Below, one piece after another: positions 7,790-18,000 of a DNA stretch of 53,562 nucleotides. This DNA comes from Parafrankia elaeagni (GTDB taxonomy: Bacteria; Actinomycetota; Actinomycetes; Frankiales; Frankiaceae), in the NCBI RefSeq assembly GCF_000374165.1, contig NZ_KB893740.1, positions 268 through 53,829 of the forward strand. Reading direction: 5' to 3'. Position 1 is the first letter of the stretch. The number at the start of each line of letters is the position of its first letter. The notes under the pieces are model-generated. The model had not been told where the DNA came from. It did not search any database and saw only the letters and a list, made by a program, of their open reading frames with translations. The position numbers and the translations under genes are program-made.

Positions 7790-10159
7790 ATGACCACGAA
7801 ACCGGGGCCGAACACGTCGACCGGATCGGTCACCGCCCTGCGGATCTGTCCGCTGTGCGAGGCGACCTGCGGGTTGGAACTGCGGATCTCGGACGGGCGG
7901 GTCGCATCAGCCCGCGGCGACACGAAGCATGTCTTCAGCCGCGGTTTCATCTGTCCTAAAGGCGCGTCGTTGCCGGCGCTGCTCAATGACCCCGACCGGC
8001 TGCGTCGCCCGCTGCTGCGTGACCGGGCGACCGGCGAGCACCGCGAGGTGAGCTGGGACGAGGCTTTCGCCGCCGTCCGGGCTGGGCTGGGCCGGGTGGT
8101 CGGCGGCCACGGCCCGGCCGCGGTCGGGCTCTATTTCGGTAATCCGAACGCGCACACGATGGCCGGTGCCCAGCACCGGCCATCGCTCATCCGCGCGTTG
8201 CGGACCAGGGCCCTGTTCAGCGCCTCGACGGTGGACCAGATGCCGATGCATGTCGCGTGCGGGCTGGTTTTCGGCCATCCGTCCCTGATCCCGGTGCCGG
8301 ACCTTGACCGCACCGGCCATCTGCTGATTCTCGGGGCGAATCCGGCCGTCTCCAACGGCAGCCTGTGCACGGCGCCGGATTTCCCGGGCCGGCTCGCCGC
8401 GATCCGGGCGCGGGGCGGGAAGGTCGTCGTGGTGGACCCGCGGCGGACCCGCACCGCGGAGCTCGCCGACGAGCACCTGCCGATCCGGCCCGGTTCGGAT
8501 GCGCTGTGGCTGCTCGCGCTCGTTCACGTGCTCGCCGCGGAGGGGCTCGTCCGGCCCGGCCGGCTGGCGGACCATGTGACGGGGCTGCGCCAGGTGCTCG
8601 ACCTCGCGGGCCCGTTCACGCCGGAGGCGGTCGAGGCCCGATGCGGCATCCCCGCCGAGACGACCCGGCGCACCGCCCGGGAACTGGCCGCGGCGCCGCA
8701 GGCCGCGGTCTACGGCCGGATGGGCACCACGACGGTCGAGTTCGGCGGGCTCACGAGCTGGCTGACGATCGTCCTGAACGTGCTCACCGGCAACCTGGAC
8801 GCGCCGGGCGGGATGATGTTCGGCCGGGGTGCGCACGGCCGCGCGGACAGGGTGCCGGCCGGTCAGCGGGGCGTGGGCCGTGGCTGGGGCATCGGGCGCT
8901 GGCACACCCGGGTGCGCCGGCTGCCCGAGGTGATGGGCGAGCTCCCGTCCGCCGCGCTCGCCGAGGAGATCGATACACCGGGTGAGGGCCAGCTGCGGGC
9001 GTTGTTCACCGTGGCGGGGAACCCGGCGCTGTCCACGCCCGACTCCGCCCGGCTCGCCGCGGCGCTGGCGCAGCTGGACTTCATGGTGAGCGTCGACCCG
9101 TACCTCAACGAGACGTCCCGGCATGCCGATGTGGTGCTTCCGCCCACCGACGCGGCCAGGGTCGGGCACTACGACTTCAGCCTCGGCGCACTGGCTGTCC
9201 GGACGGTGGCGACCTACTCGCCCCCGGTGCTGCCGCCCGATCCCGGCGGGATGGCCGAGCACGACATCATGGCCCGCCTGACCCTCGTCGCCCGCACGCT
9301 CGACGCCTCGCCCACCGAAGATCCTGCCGCGCCTGCCGGGTCTGCCGCGCCTGCCGGGTCTGGCGGGTCTGCCGTCGTGCCGAGCACGGACGAGGTCGAG
9401 GCCTTCCACGAGAGCCTGGTCGTGGACGCCCTGCGCCGCGCGACCAGCGACGCCGGCTCGCCCGTCCGCGGGCGGGACGTCGCCGAACTGCGCGCTCTCG
9501 TCGACGGGGAGACCGTCCCGGAACGCCTGCTGGACGTGGCCCTGCGCACGGGGCACTTCGGCGACGCGTTCGGGGCCCGGCCGGACGGCCTGCGGCTGGC
9601 CACCCTGCTGGCGAACCCGCACGGAATCGACCTCGGCCCGCTCGAACCGCGGATCCCGACCCTGCTGCGGACCGCCAGCGGCACCGTCGAGCTGTGCCCC
9701 GAGCCCGTCCTGGCCGAGCTCGCCCGGCTGCGTGCCACCCTCGACCGGGCGGACGCGCCGGACGAGGCCGAGCTCGCCCTGATCGGGCGGCGCCACCTGC
9801 GGACGAACAACAGCTGGATGCACAACGTCCCGGCGCTGGCCAGGGGCCGGAACCGCTGCACCCTGCTGATCAGCCCGCAGGACGCGGCCCGCCGCGGGGT
9901 GCGTGACGGCGGATCCGCGCGGATCACGTCCGCCGCCGGCTCGCTGGACGTCGCGGTGCAGGTCAGCGACGAGATGATGGCCGGGGTGGTGTGCCTCCCG
10001 CACGGCTGGGGCCACGGCCTGGACGGCACCCGGATGTCGGTCGCGGCGGACCACGCGGGCGTGAACACGAACATCCTGACCGACGGCTCGCGGGTCGACC
10101 TGCTCTCCGGTAACGCCGTGCTCAACGGCATTCCGGTGCGGGTCGTCCCGGCGGACTGA
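7790..10159 (+). CDS. Molybdopterin-dependent oxidoreductase (DMSO reductase/formate dehydrogenase-like superfamily)
   Basis: 789 residues. The N-terminus has CPLCEATC and a fourth Cys in FICPKG (C20, C23, C27, C55), the [4Fe-4S] cluster of this superfamily. Then come the bis-molybdopterin guanine dinucleotide domains (GANPAVSN, VVVDPRRTRTAELADEHLPI) and the C-terminal MopB-like barrel (LRTNNSWMHNVP; GVVCLPHGWGHG). A flexible Ala/Gly/Pro insertion near residue 510-530 is coded by short repeats. Cys157 lies in the part of the chain that often carries the Mo ligand, but I cannot align it firmly. No electron-transfer or membrane subunit and no Tat signal are seen, so a soluble single-subunit enzyme of unknown substrate is likely. 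Confidence 0.88.
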   Translation: MTTKPGPNTSTGSVTALRICPLCEATCGLELRISDGRVASARGDTKHVFSRGFICPKGASLPALLNDPDRLRRPLLRDRATGEHREVSWDEAFAAVRAGLGRVVGGHGPAAVGLYFGNPNAHTMAGAQHRPSLIRALRTRALFSASTVDQMPMHVACGLVFGHPSLIPVPDLDRTGHLLILGANPAVSNGSLCTAPDFPGRLAAIRARGGKVVVVDPRRTRTAELADEHLPIRPGSDALWLLALVHVLAAEGLVRPGRLADHVTGLRQVLDLAGPFTPEAVEARCGIPAETTRRTARELAAAPQAAVYGRMGTTTVEFGGLTSWLTIVLNVLTGNLDAPGGMMFGRGAHGRADRVPAGQRGVGRGWGIGRWHTRVRRLPEVMGELPSAALAEEIDTPGEGQLRALFTVAGNPALSTPDSARLAAALAQLDFMVSVDPYLNETSRHADVVLPPTDAARVGHYDFSLGALAVRTVATYSPPVLPPDPGGMAEHDIMARLTLVARTLDASPTEDPAAPAGSAAPAGSGGSAVVPSTDEVEAFHESLVVDALRRATSDAGSPVRGRDVAELRALVDGETVPERLLDVALRTGHFGDAFGARPDGLRLATLLANPHGIDLGPLEPRIPTLLRTASGTVELCPEPVLAELARLRATLDRADAPDEAELALIGRRHLRTNNSWMHNVPALARGRNRCTLLISPQDAARRGVRDGGSARITSAAGSLDVAVQVSDEMMAGVVCLPHGWGHGLDGTRMSVAADHAGVNTNILTDGSRVDLLSGNAVLNGIPVRVVPAD

Positions 10160-10170
10160 GGCCGCGGGCG

Positions 10171-10659
10171 GTGACCGGCACGCACATCGGACGGGCGGCG
10201 TCCGCAGGGCGTCCCGAGGGCACGGGCGGAGCTCCGTCCGACGGCGGGACGATCCTGATCCTGACGCTCGGCTACCTGATGCTGGCGGCGATGCTCGCCG
10301 TGGTCGTCACCGATGTCTCGGTGGTCTACCTGGCGCGCCGGTCGGTGGCGTCGGCGGCTGACGGCGCGGCGCTGGCCGCCGTCCAGCGCATCGACGAGAA
10401 CGCGATCTACACCGCGGGGGAGGACTACACCGCGCTGCCGCTGGCTGACATCGAGGACACGGTCGCGGACTACGAGACCCGGGCGGATCCGTCCGGCCGC
10501 ACCGCACTTGCCGCCGACCTCGTCGACGAGGCCACGGTGCGGGTCGAGGGCAGCCGGGTGGTGAAGCTGCCCGTGGTGGGCTTCCTGGGTGTCGGTCCGA
10601 TCACCGTGCGGGCGGGCGCCCAGGCACAGGCCCGGGTCAGACTCCCCACCGAACCCTGA
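10171..10659 (+). CDS. TadE/TadG-like pilus-assembly-related protein
   Basis: 162 residues from GTG 10171. A long hydrophobic segment (about residues 28-48) followed by YLARRSVASAADGAALAAVQ is the signature of TadG-like Flp pilus proteins, in which the N-terminal pilin-like helix is followed by a short extracytoplasmic domain. No other tad genes are nearby, so its pilus link is uncertain. It starts 11 bp after the oxidoreductase gene and could be co-transcribed, although no functional relation is obvious and the ribosome site is weak. Confidence 0.7.
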   Translation: MTGTHIGRAASAGRPEGTGGAPSDGGTILILTLGYLMLAAMLAVVVTDVSVVYLARRSVASAADGAALAAVQRIDENAIYTAGEDYTALPLADIEDTVADYETRADPSGRTALAADLVDEATVRVEGSRVVKLPVVGFLGVGPITVRAGAQAQARVRLPTEP

Positions 10660-10703
10660 CGCGCGCCCGGAGCGCTGACGCCGGGCGCGGTCCTGGTCGA
10701 CGG

Positions 10704-11825
10704 TCAGAGTTCGTCGACGCCGCCCTGCCAGGAGGCGCGTGCCCGCCGAGGGGCGGGAACAGTGCTCATCCCGCTGGATCGGGGCATCGCCGCGAAGTCG
10801 GCGGTGCCAGCGGCGGTGTCAGCGGTGCCGGCGGCGGTGTCAGCGGCATCGGCGGCACGGCTGCTGCCCGGCGGCAGGGGCTCGGGGGCGGCGATCCAGC
10901 CCGCGGTGACCGCGACCAGGTCGTCGAAGCCGTGGCCGGTGCGGATCTCGGCGAGGTCGGAGACATCCCGCACGAGACGGGCCACCCACTCGGCCGGACG
11001 GCGCGCGGCGAGCGTGACCGCCTCGGAGGCGTGCTCGATCGCCTCGTCGCGGTCGGGGAACGCCCGGGCGATGGCGGCGCGTGACTGCGCCATCCGCACC
11101 GAGACGATCATGCCGGTCTGCCCGCTGCGCGCGATGAGTGATGCTGCCCGCTCGAGGTACGGAGTCGCCTCGTCGGCGGCGCCGACGGTGGTGAGCGCCT
11201 CCGCGCAGGCGAGGGCGAGATCGGCCGGGGAATAGGTGTCCAGGCTGAAACCGGGGCGGCCGTGCGCCTCCTCGCCGAGCTCCGCCATGGTCGCCCAGGC
11301 GCGGGCGACCGCGTCCCGGACACCGGCGGCGTCACCGGCGGCCGCGCAGGCACTGCTCGCGACCTTGCCGGAGATCAGCGCCCGGGTGGGGCTGCGGCCG
11401 GCGATCCGCGCTGCCGAGCCGGCGATCTGCAGGGCTACCGCCGGGCTGTGCGGGCGCACCACCCGGGCCCGCAGCGCCAGCGCCCGGGCAGCCAGCGGGC
11501 CGTCTCCGGCCGCACGGGCCAGGGAGGCGGCGCGGTCGGCCCGGCTCGCGGCCCTGGCATGCTGGCCCCGGTCGTAGGCGGTGGCCGCGGCGGCGGTGGT
11601 CACCGCGGCGTGCAGCCACATCCAGTCGATGGCTGGACGTCCCCGCAGGCGGTACTGCTGCGGGATGGTCTTCGTGGTCTCTTCCAGTGGTTCGAGGGCC
11701 GTGGCAGTGACAGCCAGGTCGACGGTCTCGTAGTTGGCGACCGCGGCGCGCAACGAGGCCAGGCAGGCGTCGTGCAGGCCCGCCGCCGTGTCGTGGGCCG
11801 CTGTCCCGGTGCTTTTCGCTGTCAT
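10704..11825 (-). CDS. TPR-like helical repeat protein of unknown function
   Basis: 373 residues from ATG 11825, Ala/Arg-rich and fully helical in character, with TPR-like segments (ARAASRADRAASLARAAGDG; YLERAASLIARSGQTG). It resembles the C-terminal TPR half of actinomycete XRE regulators, but no helix-turn-helix is encoded before it. The C-terminus has three direct repeats of a DTAAGTA-type unit, coded by a tandem repeat at about 10800-10857. The upstream frame continues to 12095 without family-like sequence, so the internal ATG was chosen. Function is not assignable. Confidence 0.6.
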   Translation of the reverse strand: MTAKSTGTAAHDTAAGLHDACLASLRAAVANYETVDLAVTATALEPLEETTKTIPQQYRLRGRPAIDWMWLHAAVTTAAAATAYDRGQHARAASRADRAASLARAAGDGPLAARALALRARVVRPHSPAVALQIAGSAARIAGRSPTRALISGKVASSACAAAGDAAGVRDAVARAWATMAELGEEAHGRPGFSLDTYSPADLALACAEALTTVGAADEATPYLERAASLIARSGQTGMIVSVRMAQSRAAIARAFPDRDEAIEHASEAVTLAARRPAEWVARLVRDVSDLAEIRTGHGFDDLVAVTAGWIAAPEPLPPGSSRAADAADTAAGTADTAAGTADFAAMPRSSGMSTVPAPRRARASWQGGVDEL

Positions 11826-13221
11826 CGGGACCACGTGACCGATGCCGTGACCGATACCGCCTGCGGGAAAGCCGACAGGCGCGGCAGACCCGGGCCGGGA
11901 CGGCGCTGCCTGGAGAAATGACACTCCTGACATTCGCAAACAGTTCGTCCGGGCCTGGCCGGGTATCCACCGGCCACCGGTTGCCGGCTGTTGCGGGTGC
12001 GCATATCCGCTGACCTCACGTCTGTTGCTGGTGCTGTGTCGTCTGCCGCGGTGCCGTTGTCCGCCGCCGCGGTGCTGGCCATGGCGGGGTGACAACGACG
12101 CCGAACACCGGCGGTGGGCCCGCCAGCGCGATGTCGTGGTCCGTGTGCGTCGAACAGCAGGGCGAACCTGTGGACGGCATCAGCGACGATGCCGGGCCCG
12201 ATCGGGCGGCCGCGGTGCCGCCAGGGCGTCATTGCCCGGAGCTGGTGCGCAGAAGCCCACCAGACAAAGGCACCTGCGTCAGTGCAGGCTCGCCGCGGTG
12301 CGGGCCTCCGCCAGGACAGCCACGGCGACCCGGACCCGGGGACGTCCTCGTCCCTGGGCACGAACTCCGCCGTGCCGTGCGGCGCCCGCGGCCGACCGGA
12401 AGGCCACCCGAACGATTCGGGCCGCCCGCCGAGCCGAATCGAAGGCTCCGCGTCTCACCACTTGGCGTCTCACCACTCCGCGACGGAAACGACGATATCG
12501 CTTCCGGCCGCCTCGGGAGCAGCTCGGGTGCGGGGCGTGATGTGGAACGCACCTCGCCGGATGTCTCCCGCGAAACATCCCATGCCATTTCACTTGCTGG
12601 TCGTCGTCTGACCGGCCAGATGTTAACCGTACATTTCACGGTGCCCTTGCATGTTTCTTTCTGGTGACCTGGAGATCCGCGTGGCGAAGCCGCTCGGACG
12701 GGTGCGCGGACGGAGCCGTCCGGGACGGTGCGGGCGTCCCACGGGCGTCCCACGGGCGTCCCACGGGCGTCCGCTGGCGGTGGAGACCTGCCTGGTGAGG
12801 AGCCATCTGACCCGGCGCGGACCGGATCCACTGCCCGCCGCTCGACCGCCGCGGGAGGCTCCGCCCGCTGGCGGAGCGGCTCGGGCGTCGTATCCGGAGC
12901 GTCGGCCGGCGGGGCCCGGAGGACCCGTTCCGAAATGTTGTCGGCAGGTGACTCGCCGTGCCCGGACCGGTGATTGGCTCGCGGTTGTCCGTGCCGGCAG
13001 GACGGACCCCGTTGGTGATGCCCGGTCCGTGGTCTCCGGAGGGTTCCTCAGCGGGGGGCCGGAGAGCGTGTCCGGGGGAGTCCGGACGTCCCGCCGGAGG
13101 TGCCTGACCACCCGTGCCGAGCAGCCCCCGGCCCCGGCCCGACCGGCAGAGGTGAGGTGGGACGCGGTCTGCGGATCAACCGTCTGCGGGCCCACCGGTG
13201 CTCGCCGGTAGGCTGGCCACC
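11826..13221. other. Long gap without a supportable gene
   Basis: About 1.4 kb upstream of prfB. Several overlapping open frames exist on both strands, but all give Arg/Pro/Gly-rich sequence with no motif and no ribosome site, as expected by chance in DNA this GC-rich. A short less GC-rich patch at about 12595-12665 could hold a promoter. An 11-bp tandem repeat sits at 12732-12772. Confidence 0.5.
12732..12772. repeat. 11-bp tandem repeat GGGCGTCCCAC, about 3.7 units
   Basis: Three perfect head-to-tail copies and a partial fourth. It lies in the gene-free stretch upstream of prfB. Confidence 0.85.
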
Positions 13222-14322
<1,101 letters not shown>

Positions 14323-14760
14323 CCGGATTTTCCGGTTGTTCCCCGGCCTGATTCGGCAACCACAGTCGCCGGGGAATGGCCGGAAAGAAGTCGGTGTGGT
14401 TTACCCGCCGACGCGCGAGTGAAACAAGCGGACCGCCTCGCATACGAGAAAAATCTTCCGCAGTTCAGGTCATCAACCGGACCATTGCGCTCCACCCTGC
14501 CGGGACGGACATCGAGGGATTGGCTCATCGTCCGCGCGCGTGTAGAGTGACGCTCCGTTCGGCGCCGCCGCGCGACGTGGTTCCTGGCTCCCGTCGGCCG
14601 CGGCGTGGGGATGGGGGCACCACGTGGATTCGCGGTTTCGTCCTTCGAAGCGCACCAGGTCGAAGTACTGTCGTCCCACGTGCTGCCGAACGAGCTTCAT
14701 CGACGAGACGGCGGGTGGAATGTCCGAACTCACGGTAGTCGCATCGAGGCGTGACGACCG
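14323..14760. other. Intergenic region holding the deacetylase promoter
   Basis: About 440 bp without a credible gene. The one open frame (14376-14738) is Arg-rich and crosses a good promoter-like sequence at 14520-14548. Confidence 0.5.
14520..14548 (+). promoter_or_regulatory. Sigma-70-type promoter candidate
   Basis: TTGGCT at 14520-14525 and TAGAGT at 14543-14548 are separated by exactly 17 bp, matching the -35/-10 pattern of actinobacterial vegetative promoters. Transcription would start near 14555, giving a leader of about 200 nt before the polysaccharide deacetylase. Confidence 0.5.
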
Positions 14761-15630
14761 ATGACCGGCATGTCGACGGCCATGGCGGCGTCACCGGGTG
14801 GAACGTGGCATCACGGCACCACCGCGGAGGACTCGGCCCCCGGGCCGTCGAGGGCCGTGCTCCCGGTGCTGGTGTACCACAGCATCGGTGACTGCTCCGT
14901 CCCGTCGTTCCGCAGGTGGGAGGTACCGGCAGGCGCCCTCGTCGAGCAGCTCGGCAGCCTCGCCGAGCATGGCTACACCATCACCAGCCTCTCCGACGCG
15001 CTCGCGAACCCGCGGGAGCGCCAGGTCGCCGTCACCTTCGACAACGGCTTCGAGGACTTCGTGACCAGGGCGCTTCCCGTGCTCGCCGAGTTCGGCGCCG
15101 GAGCGACCCTGTACGTGCCGACGGCGTACGTCGGGCAGCGGGCCCGCTGGCTCGAGCCGTACGCGGAGCGTGAGCTGGCCCTGCTCGACTGGCCGACGCT
15201 CGCCGCGCTGACCGACCGCGGGATCGAGATCGGCGCGGCCGGGCACCGGCACGTCGAGCTCGACGTCGTCCCGCCCGCCATCGCGCGCTACGACGTCACC
15301 GCGAGCATGCGCACCATCGCCGAGGAGACCGGCCACCGTCCAAGCAGTTTCTGCTATCCGTTCGGCTACCATTCGCCCGGTGTCCGGCGGATTGTCGAAA
15401 GCGCCGGTTTCGCATCGGCATGCGAGATGGGATACCGCATACACCGGCGCAGTCGGTCCCGTTTCCAGGTGAGCCGACTCATCGTCGGTCGTTCCGTGGG
15501 CGCCGCTGACATTATTCGCCTGGTCACCGAGGGGCATCGCGACGCGGCACTGGCCGCCCGCCGCAAACTCAGCGCCGGGTGGCGTGCGTATCGGTCGATC
15601 CGTTGGCGCCTCGGCGTGGAAACCGCCTGA
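14761..15630 (+). CDS. Polysaccharide deacetylase (NodB/CE4) family protein with altered metal-binding residues
   Basis: 289 residues: LPVLVYHSIGD at the start of the domain, VTFDNGFEDF, TLYVPTAYVG, and FCYPFGYHSPGVRRIV near the end, all in CE4 order. CE4 enzymes remove N-acetyl or O-acetyl groups using a metal held by Asp-His-His. Here the TFDDG motif reads TFDNG (D95 to N), and the region usually reading IGAHSHTHPxLD reads IGAAGHRHVELD, so the first His is Ala160 while the second (His164) remains. Two of three metal ligands are therefore changed and activity is doubtful. No signal peptide is evident. ATG 14761 is used; ATG 14770 is also possible. Confidence 0.85.
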   Translation: MTGMSTAMAASPGGTWHHGTTAEDSAPGPSRAVLPVLVYHSIGDCSVPSFRRWEVPAGALVEQLGSLAEHGYTITSLSDALANPRERQVAVTFDNGFEDFVTRALPVLAEFGAGATLYVPTAYVGQRARWLEPYAERELALLDWPTLAALTDRGIEIGAAGHRHVELDVVPPAIARYDVTASMRTIAEETGHRPSSFCYPFGYHSPGVRRIVESAGFASACEMGYRIHRRSRSRFQVSRLIVGRSVGAADIIRLVTEGHRDAALAARRKLSAGWRAYRSIRWRLGVETA

Positions 15631-16008
15631 CGGCTTTCGCAACGTGAAGCCGGCAGGCCTCCCGCCGCCGGCTGGCCGGGGATCTTTCCAGCCGTCGTGC
15701 TGAATGTTCGGCTGCGGCTCGGAATCCTCCATGGTCATTCCGCGGGCTGATCCCGTGTCAGCGCCGCCCGGAAGGGCCGAGCGACGCCCGAAGGTGGCAT
15801 CGGGCGCCACCGCTCAGCCCCCTCCGGGCCTTCGGGCCGCCCCTCCGCCCCCCCCGGCCCCCCACCCGGCGCGCGCCGGGCAGCGGCGAAACTGCCCGGC
15901 TTGTCACGACCGTTCGCAGCCGACCGCGGTCAGGACGGACACTGACCAGGCGGGACACAAGGCCGCGGGCAGGCGAGCGGCGCCAGCAGGCAAGGTGGGG
16001 GTGGGCGA
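15631..16008. other. Intergenic region upstream of cobA
   Basis: About 380 bp, with a C-rich run near 15841-15870. I looked for a cobalamin riboswitch and saw no convincing B12 box. No gene seen. Confidence 0.4.
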
Positions 16009-16785
16009 GTGGAGACACCGGGCGGATGGGTCGCGCTGGTCGGCGGCGGGCCGGGCCGGGCGGATCTGATCACACTGCGCGGGCTGCGCCTGCTCCGGCG
16101 CGCCGACGTGGTGGTGGTCGACCGCCTGGCACCGGCCGAGCTGCTCGACGAGGTGCGGCCGGGTGCCGAGATCGTCGACGCCGGCAAGGCGCCGCACGGA
16201 CACAACCTCACCCAGACGGAGATCAACGCTCTGATCGTGGCACAGGCTCGGCGTGGCCGCGGTGTGGTCCGTCTCAAGGGCGGCGATCCGTTCGTCTTCG
16301 GCCGGGGCGGCGAGGAGGCACTGGCGTGCGCAGCGGCCGGGGTGCGCTGCGAGGTCGTCCCGGGGGTGACGAGCGCGGTGGCCGTGCCCGCGCTGGCCGG
16401 GATCCCGGTCACCCATCGCGGGATCACCCAGGACGTGGCGATCGTCAGCGGGCACGTCGACCCGTCCCACCCCGGCTCGACCGCCGACTGGGACGCGCTC
16501 GCCTCCGGACCCGGCACGGTGGTGATCCTCATGGGCGTCGCGGCACTGCCCAGGATCAGTGCCGAACTGATCAAGCGCGGGCGGTCCCCGCAGACCCCGA
16601 CAGCGGTGATCCAGGATGGCGGCACCAGCCGGGAGCGGCTCGTCACCGGCCCCCTGAAGGAGATCGCCGGGCTCGCGCGGGACGCCGGGATCTCCTCGCC
16701 CGCGGTGATCGTGATCGGCGAGGTCGTCGGGCTGCACGGAAGCCTCGGCCTGGGCCGGGTACCCGACCCCGACCCCGAGCGGTAG
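16009..16785 (+). CDS. cobA: Uroporphyrinogen-III C-methyltransferase
   Basis: 258 residues from GTG 16009, preceded by a G-rich ribosome site. It shows the SUMT signatures: VALVGGGPGRADLITLRG at the N-terminus (SAM-binding GxGPG loop), VVVDRLAP, RLKGGDPFVFGRGGEE and a PGVTSAVAVPALAGIPVTHR segment. The enzyme adds two methyl groups to uroporphyrinogen III to give precorrin-2, the branch point to siroheme and cobalamin. No CysG-like dehydrogenase/ferrochelatase domain is fused, so precorrin-2 must be processed by another protein. It is convergent with the next gene, with a strong inverted repeat between them. Confidence 0.94.
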   Translation: METPGGWVALVGGGPGRADLITLRGLRLLRRADVVVVDRLAPAELLDEVRPGAEIVDAGKAPHGHNLTQTEINALIVAQARRGRGVVRLKGGDPFVFGRGGEEALACAAAGVRCEVVPGVTSAVAVPALAGIPVTHRGITQDVAIVSGHVDPSHPGSTADWDALASGPGTVVILMGVAALPRISAELIKRGRSPQTPTAVIQDGGTSRERLVTGPLKEIAGLARDAGISSPAVIVIGEVVGLHGSLGLGRVPDPDPER

Positions 16786-16796
16786 CCCGAGCCCGG

Positions 16797-16822
16797 CCCC
16801 GAGCCCGGCCCCGGGCTCGGGG
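16797..16822. terminator. Bidirectional hairpin between convergent genes
   Basis: A perfect 12-bp inverted repeat (CCCCGAGCCCGG and its complement) with a two-base centre lies 11 bp after the cobA stop and 21 bp before the end of the leftward gene. It has no T-tract, which is common for actinobacterial terminators. Part of the stem arises from a short CCGAGCCCGGCC tandem repeat. Confidence 0.6.
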
Positions 16823-16843
16823 CCCGAACCGAGCGGAACGGGG

Positions 16844-17527
16844 TCAGTCGAAGCTGATCCGGGTCAGGCGGGCCGCCTCGTCACGGGTGATGCCGCGGGC
16901 GCAGGCCCATCCTTCGGCGGTCAGCGAGCCGTTCCGCAGCGCGGTGCGCATGCGTTCCGCCGACCGTTCGTGCCGCTGGAAGGACCGGTGCGGGACCACC
17001 CGCCCACGCTGGTGCTGCCCGGCCAGGGCGGCGGCCGGCGGCGTCTCCAGGAAGACCAGGTACGCGGGCCGCCCCCGCAGCCGCGCCAGCAGGGCGACGG
17101 TGCGCCGGGCCCATGTCCGCGTGCCGCACTCGTGGATGACCAGATCGCGCCGCGGGCCGACGGTCCACGCGGCGATGCGCCAGTAGTGCACGGTGTGCAC
17201 CACCGGACGGTACAGGGCGTAGGGAAGCCGCCCCAGCCGGCGGGCCAGCAGCGCCCGCACCTGCGCGGAGTCCAGCACCACCGGCCCGGCCCCGGCGGGC
17301 GGGCCAGCCGCCGGGTCGGCCGGGAACACACGCTGGATGAGGGTGCTCTTCCCCGCACCCGGAATGCCGGCGACGAGCAGGATCCCGCCGGCGGGCACCG
17401 CCAGAACCCAGCCGGCGTCGCCGGGCGTGGCCGTGTTCGGGTGCTCGCCTGCGCTCCCACCCGGCGGTCGCGGGGCGGGCAGCGGTGCGGGGCCGCCCGG
17501 CACGCTGCTAGAACCGGGCGCGGACAT
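16844..17527 (-). CDS. P-loop ATPase/kinase-like protein
   Basis: 227 residues from ATG 17527. A Walker A motif GIPGAGKST follows a hydrophobic beta strand (GGILLVAGI), and the rest resembles zeta-toxin/AAA-type small kinases: VVLDSAQVRALLARRLGRL, DLVIHECGTRTWARR and LVFLETPP. Such proteins phosphorylate small molecules or nucleotides; the substrate is unknown here. The N-terminal 40 residues are Pro/Gly-rich and probably disordered. It is transcribed leftward, downstream of the zinc-ribbon membrane protein gene, with which it may form an operon (63-bp gap). Confidence 0.75.
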   Translation of the reverse strand: MSAPGSSSVPGGPAPLPAPRPPGGSAGEHPNTATPGDAGWVLAVPAGGILLVAGIPGAGKSTLIQRVFPADPAAGPPAGAGPVVLDSAQVRALLARRLGRLPYALYRPVVHTVHYWRIAAWTVGPRRDLVIHECGTRTWARRTVALLARLRGRPAYLVFLETPPAAALAGQHQRGRVVPHRSFQRHERSAERMRTALRNGSLTAEGWACARGITRDEAARLTRISFD

Positions 17528-17590
17528 CGGTTTCGGCACGGATGGTGACGGTGGCCGCGCTGACCCGCGGCGAAGCGGCTGCAAGCGCCC

Positions 17591-17773
17591 TCAGATGCGG
17601 TAGCCGGCCAGGACCAGCAGCGCCAGCAGGACGGCGCACAGCGCCATCAGTAGCTGCGGGGAGATCGTGAAGGACGAGTGGTGCAGGGATTCGCGCGCAG
17701 CACGACATGAGGGGCAACGACCTTCGGCGACCGGAGCAGCGCATCTCGCACAGACCAGGTCTTCGCAGCACAT
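17591..17773 (-). CDS. 60-residue zinc-ribbon membrane protein
   Basis: Two Cys pairs (CARC and CPSC), spaced as a compact zinc ribbon in residues 8-23, are followed by a single hydrophobic C-terminal segment ([20 protein letters not shown]). The small size and clear architecture suggest a tail-anchored protein with a cytoplasmic metal-binding head. It is divergent from ftsE. Function unknown. Confidence 0.65.
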   Translation of the reverse strand: MCCEDLVCARCAAPVAEGRCPSCRAARESLHHSSFTISPQLLMALCAVLLALLVLAGYRI

Positions 17774-18000
17774 GTGCCGTCCTCCTTCGGCCCGGCCCGG
17801 CGACCGGCGGGCACCGAGGAGGGCCCGTCACCGGCTGGACGCGATACGACACCTCCACCGTACGCCCGGTCGATGTCGTTCGCCGCCACACCGCGTGCCG
17901 TGAACCCGACGATCGCGGACGCGCGCGGGCGACGGTGCGAGACCTCACCCATCCGACTACGTATCGTGATGGGCCCGACGGGTGGGTAAGGGAGGTCCAG

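Noticed and set aside
7907-10054. 715-codon leftward frame
   Set aside because: Antisense of the molybdopterin oxidoreductase, whose motifs are unmistakable.
12089-13211. Several overlapping frames upstream of prfB
   Set aside because: None has a ribosome site, family-like motif or plausible composition.
14376-14738. 120-codon rightward frame before the deacetylase
   Set aside because: Arg-rich, no motif, and it crosses a good promoter-like sequence.
15645-16008. Possible cobalamin riboswitch before cobA
   Set aside because: No B12-box-like sequence or consistent pairing was found.
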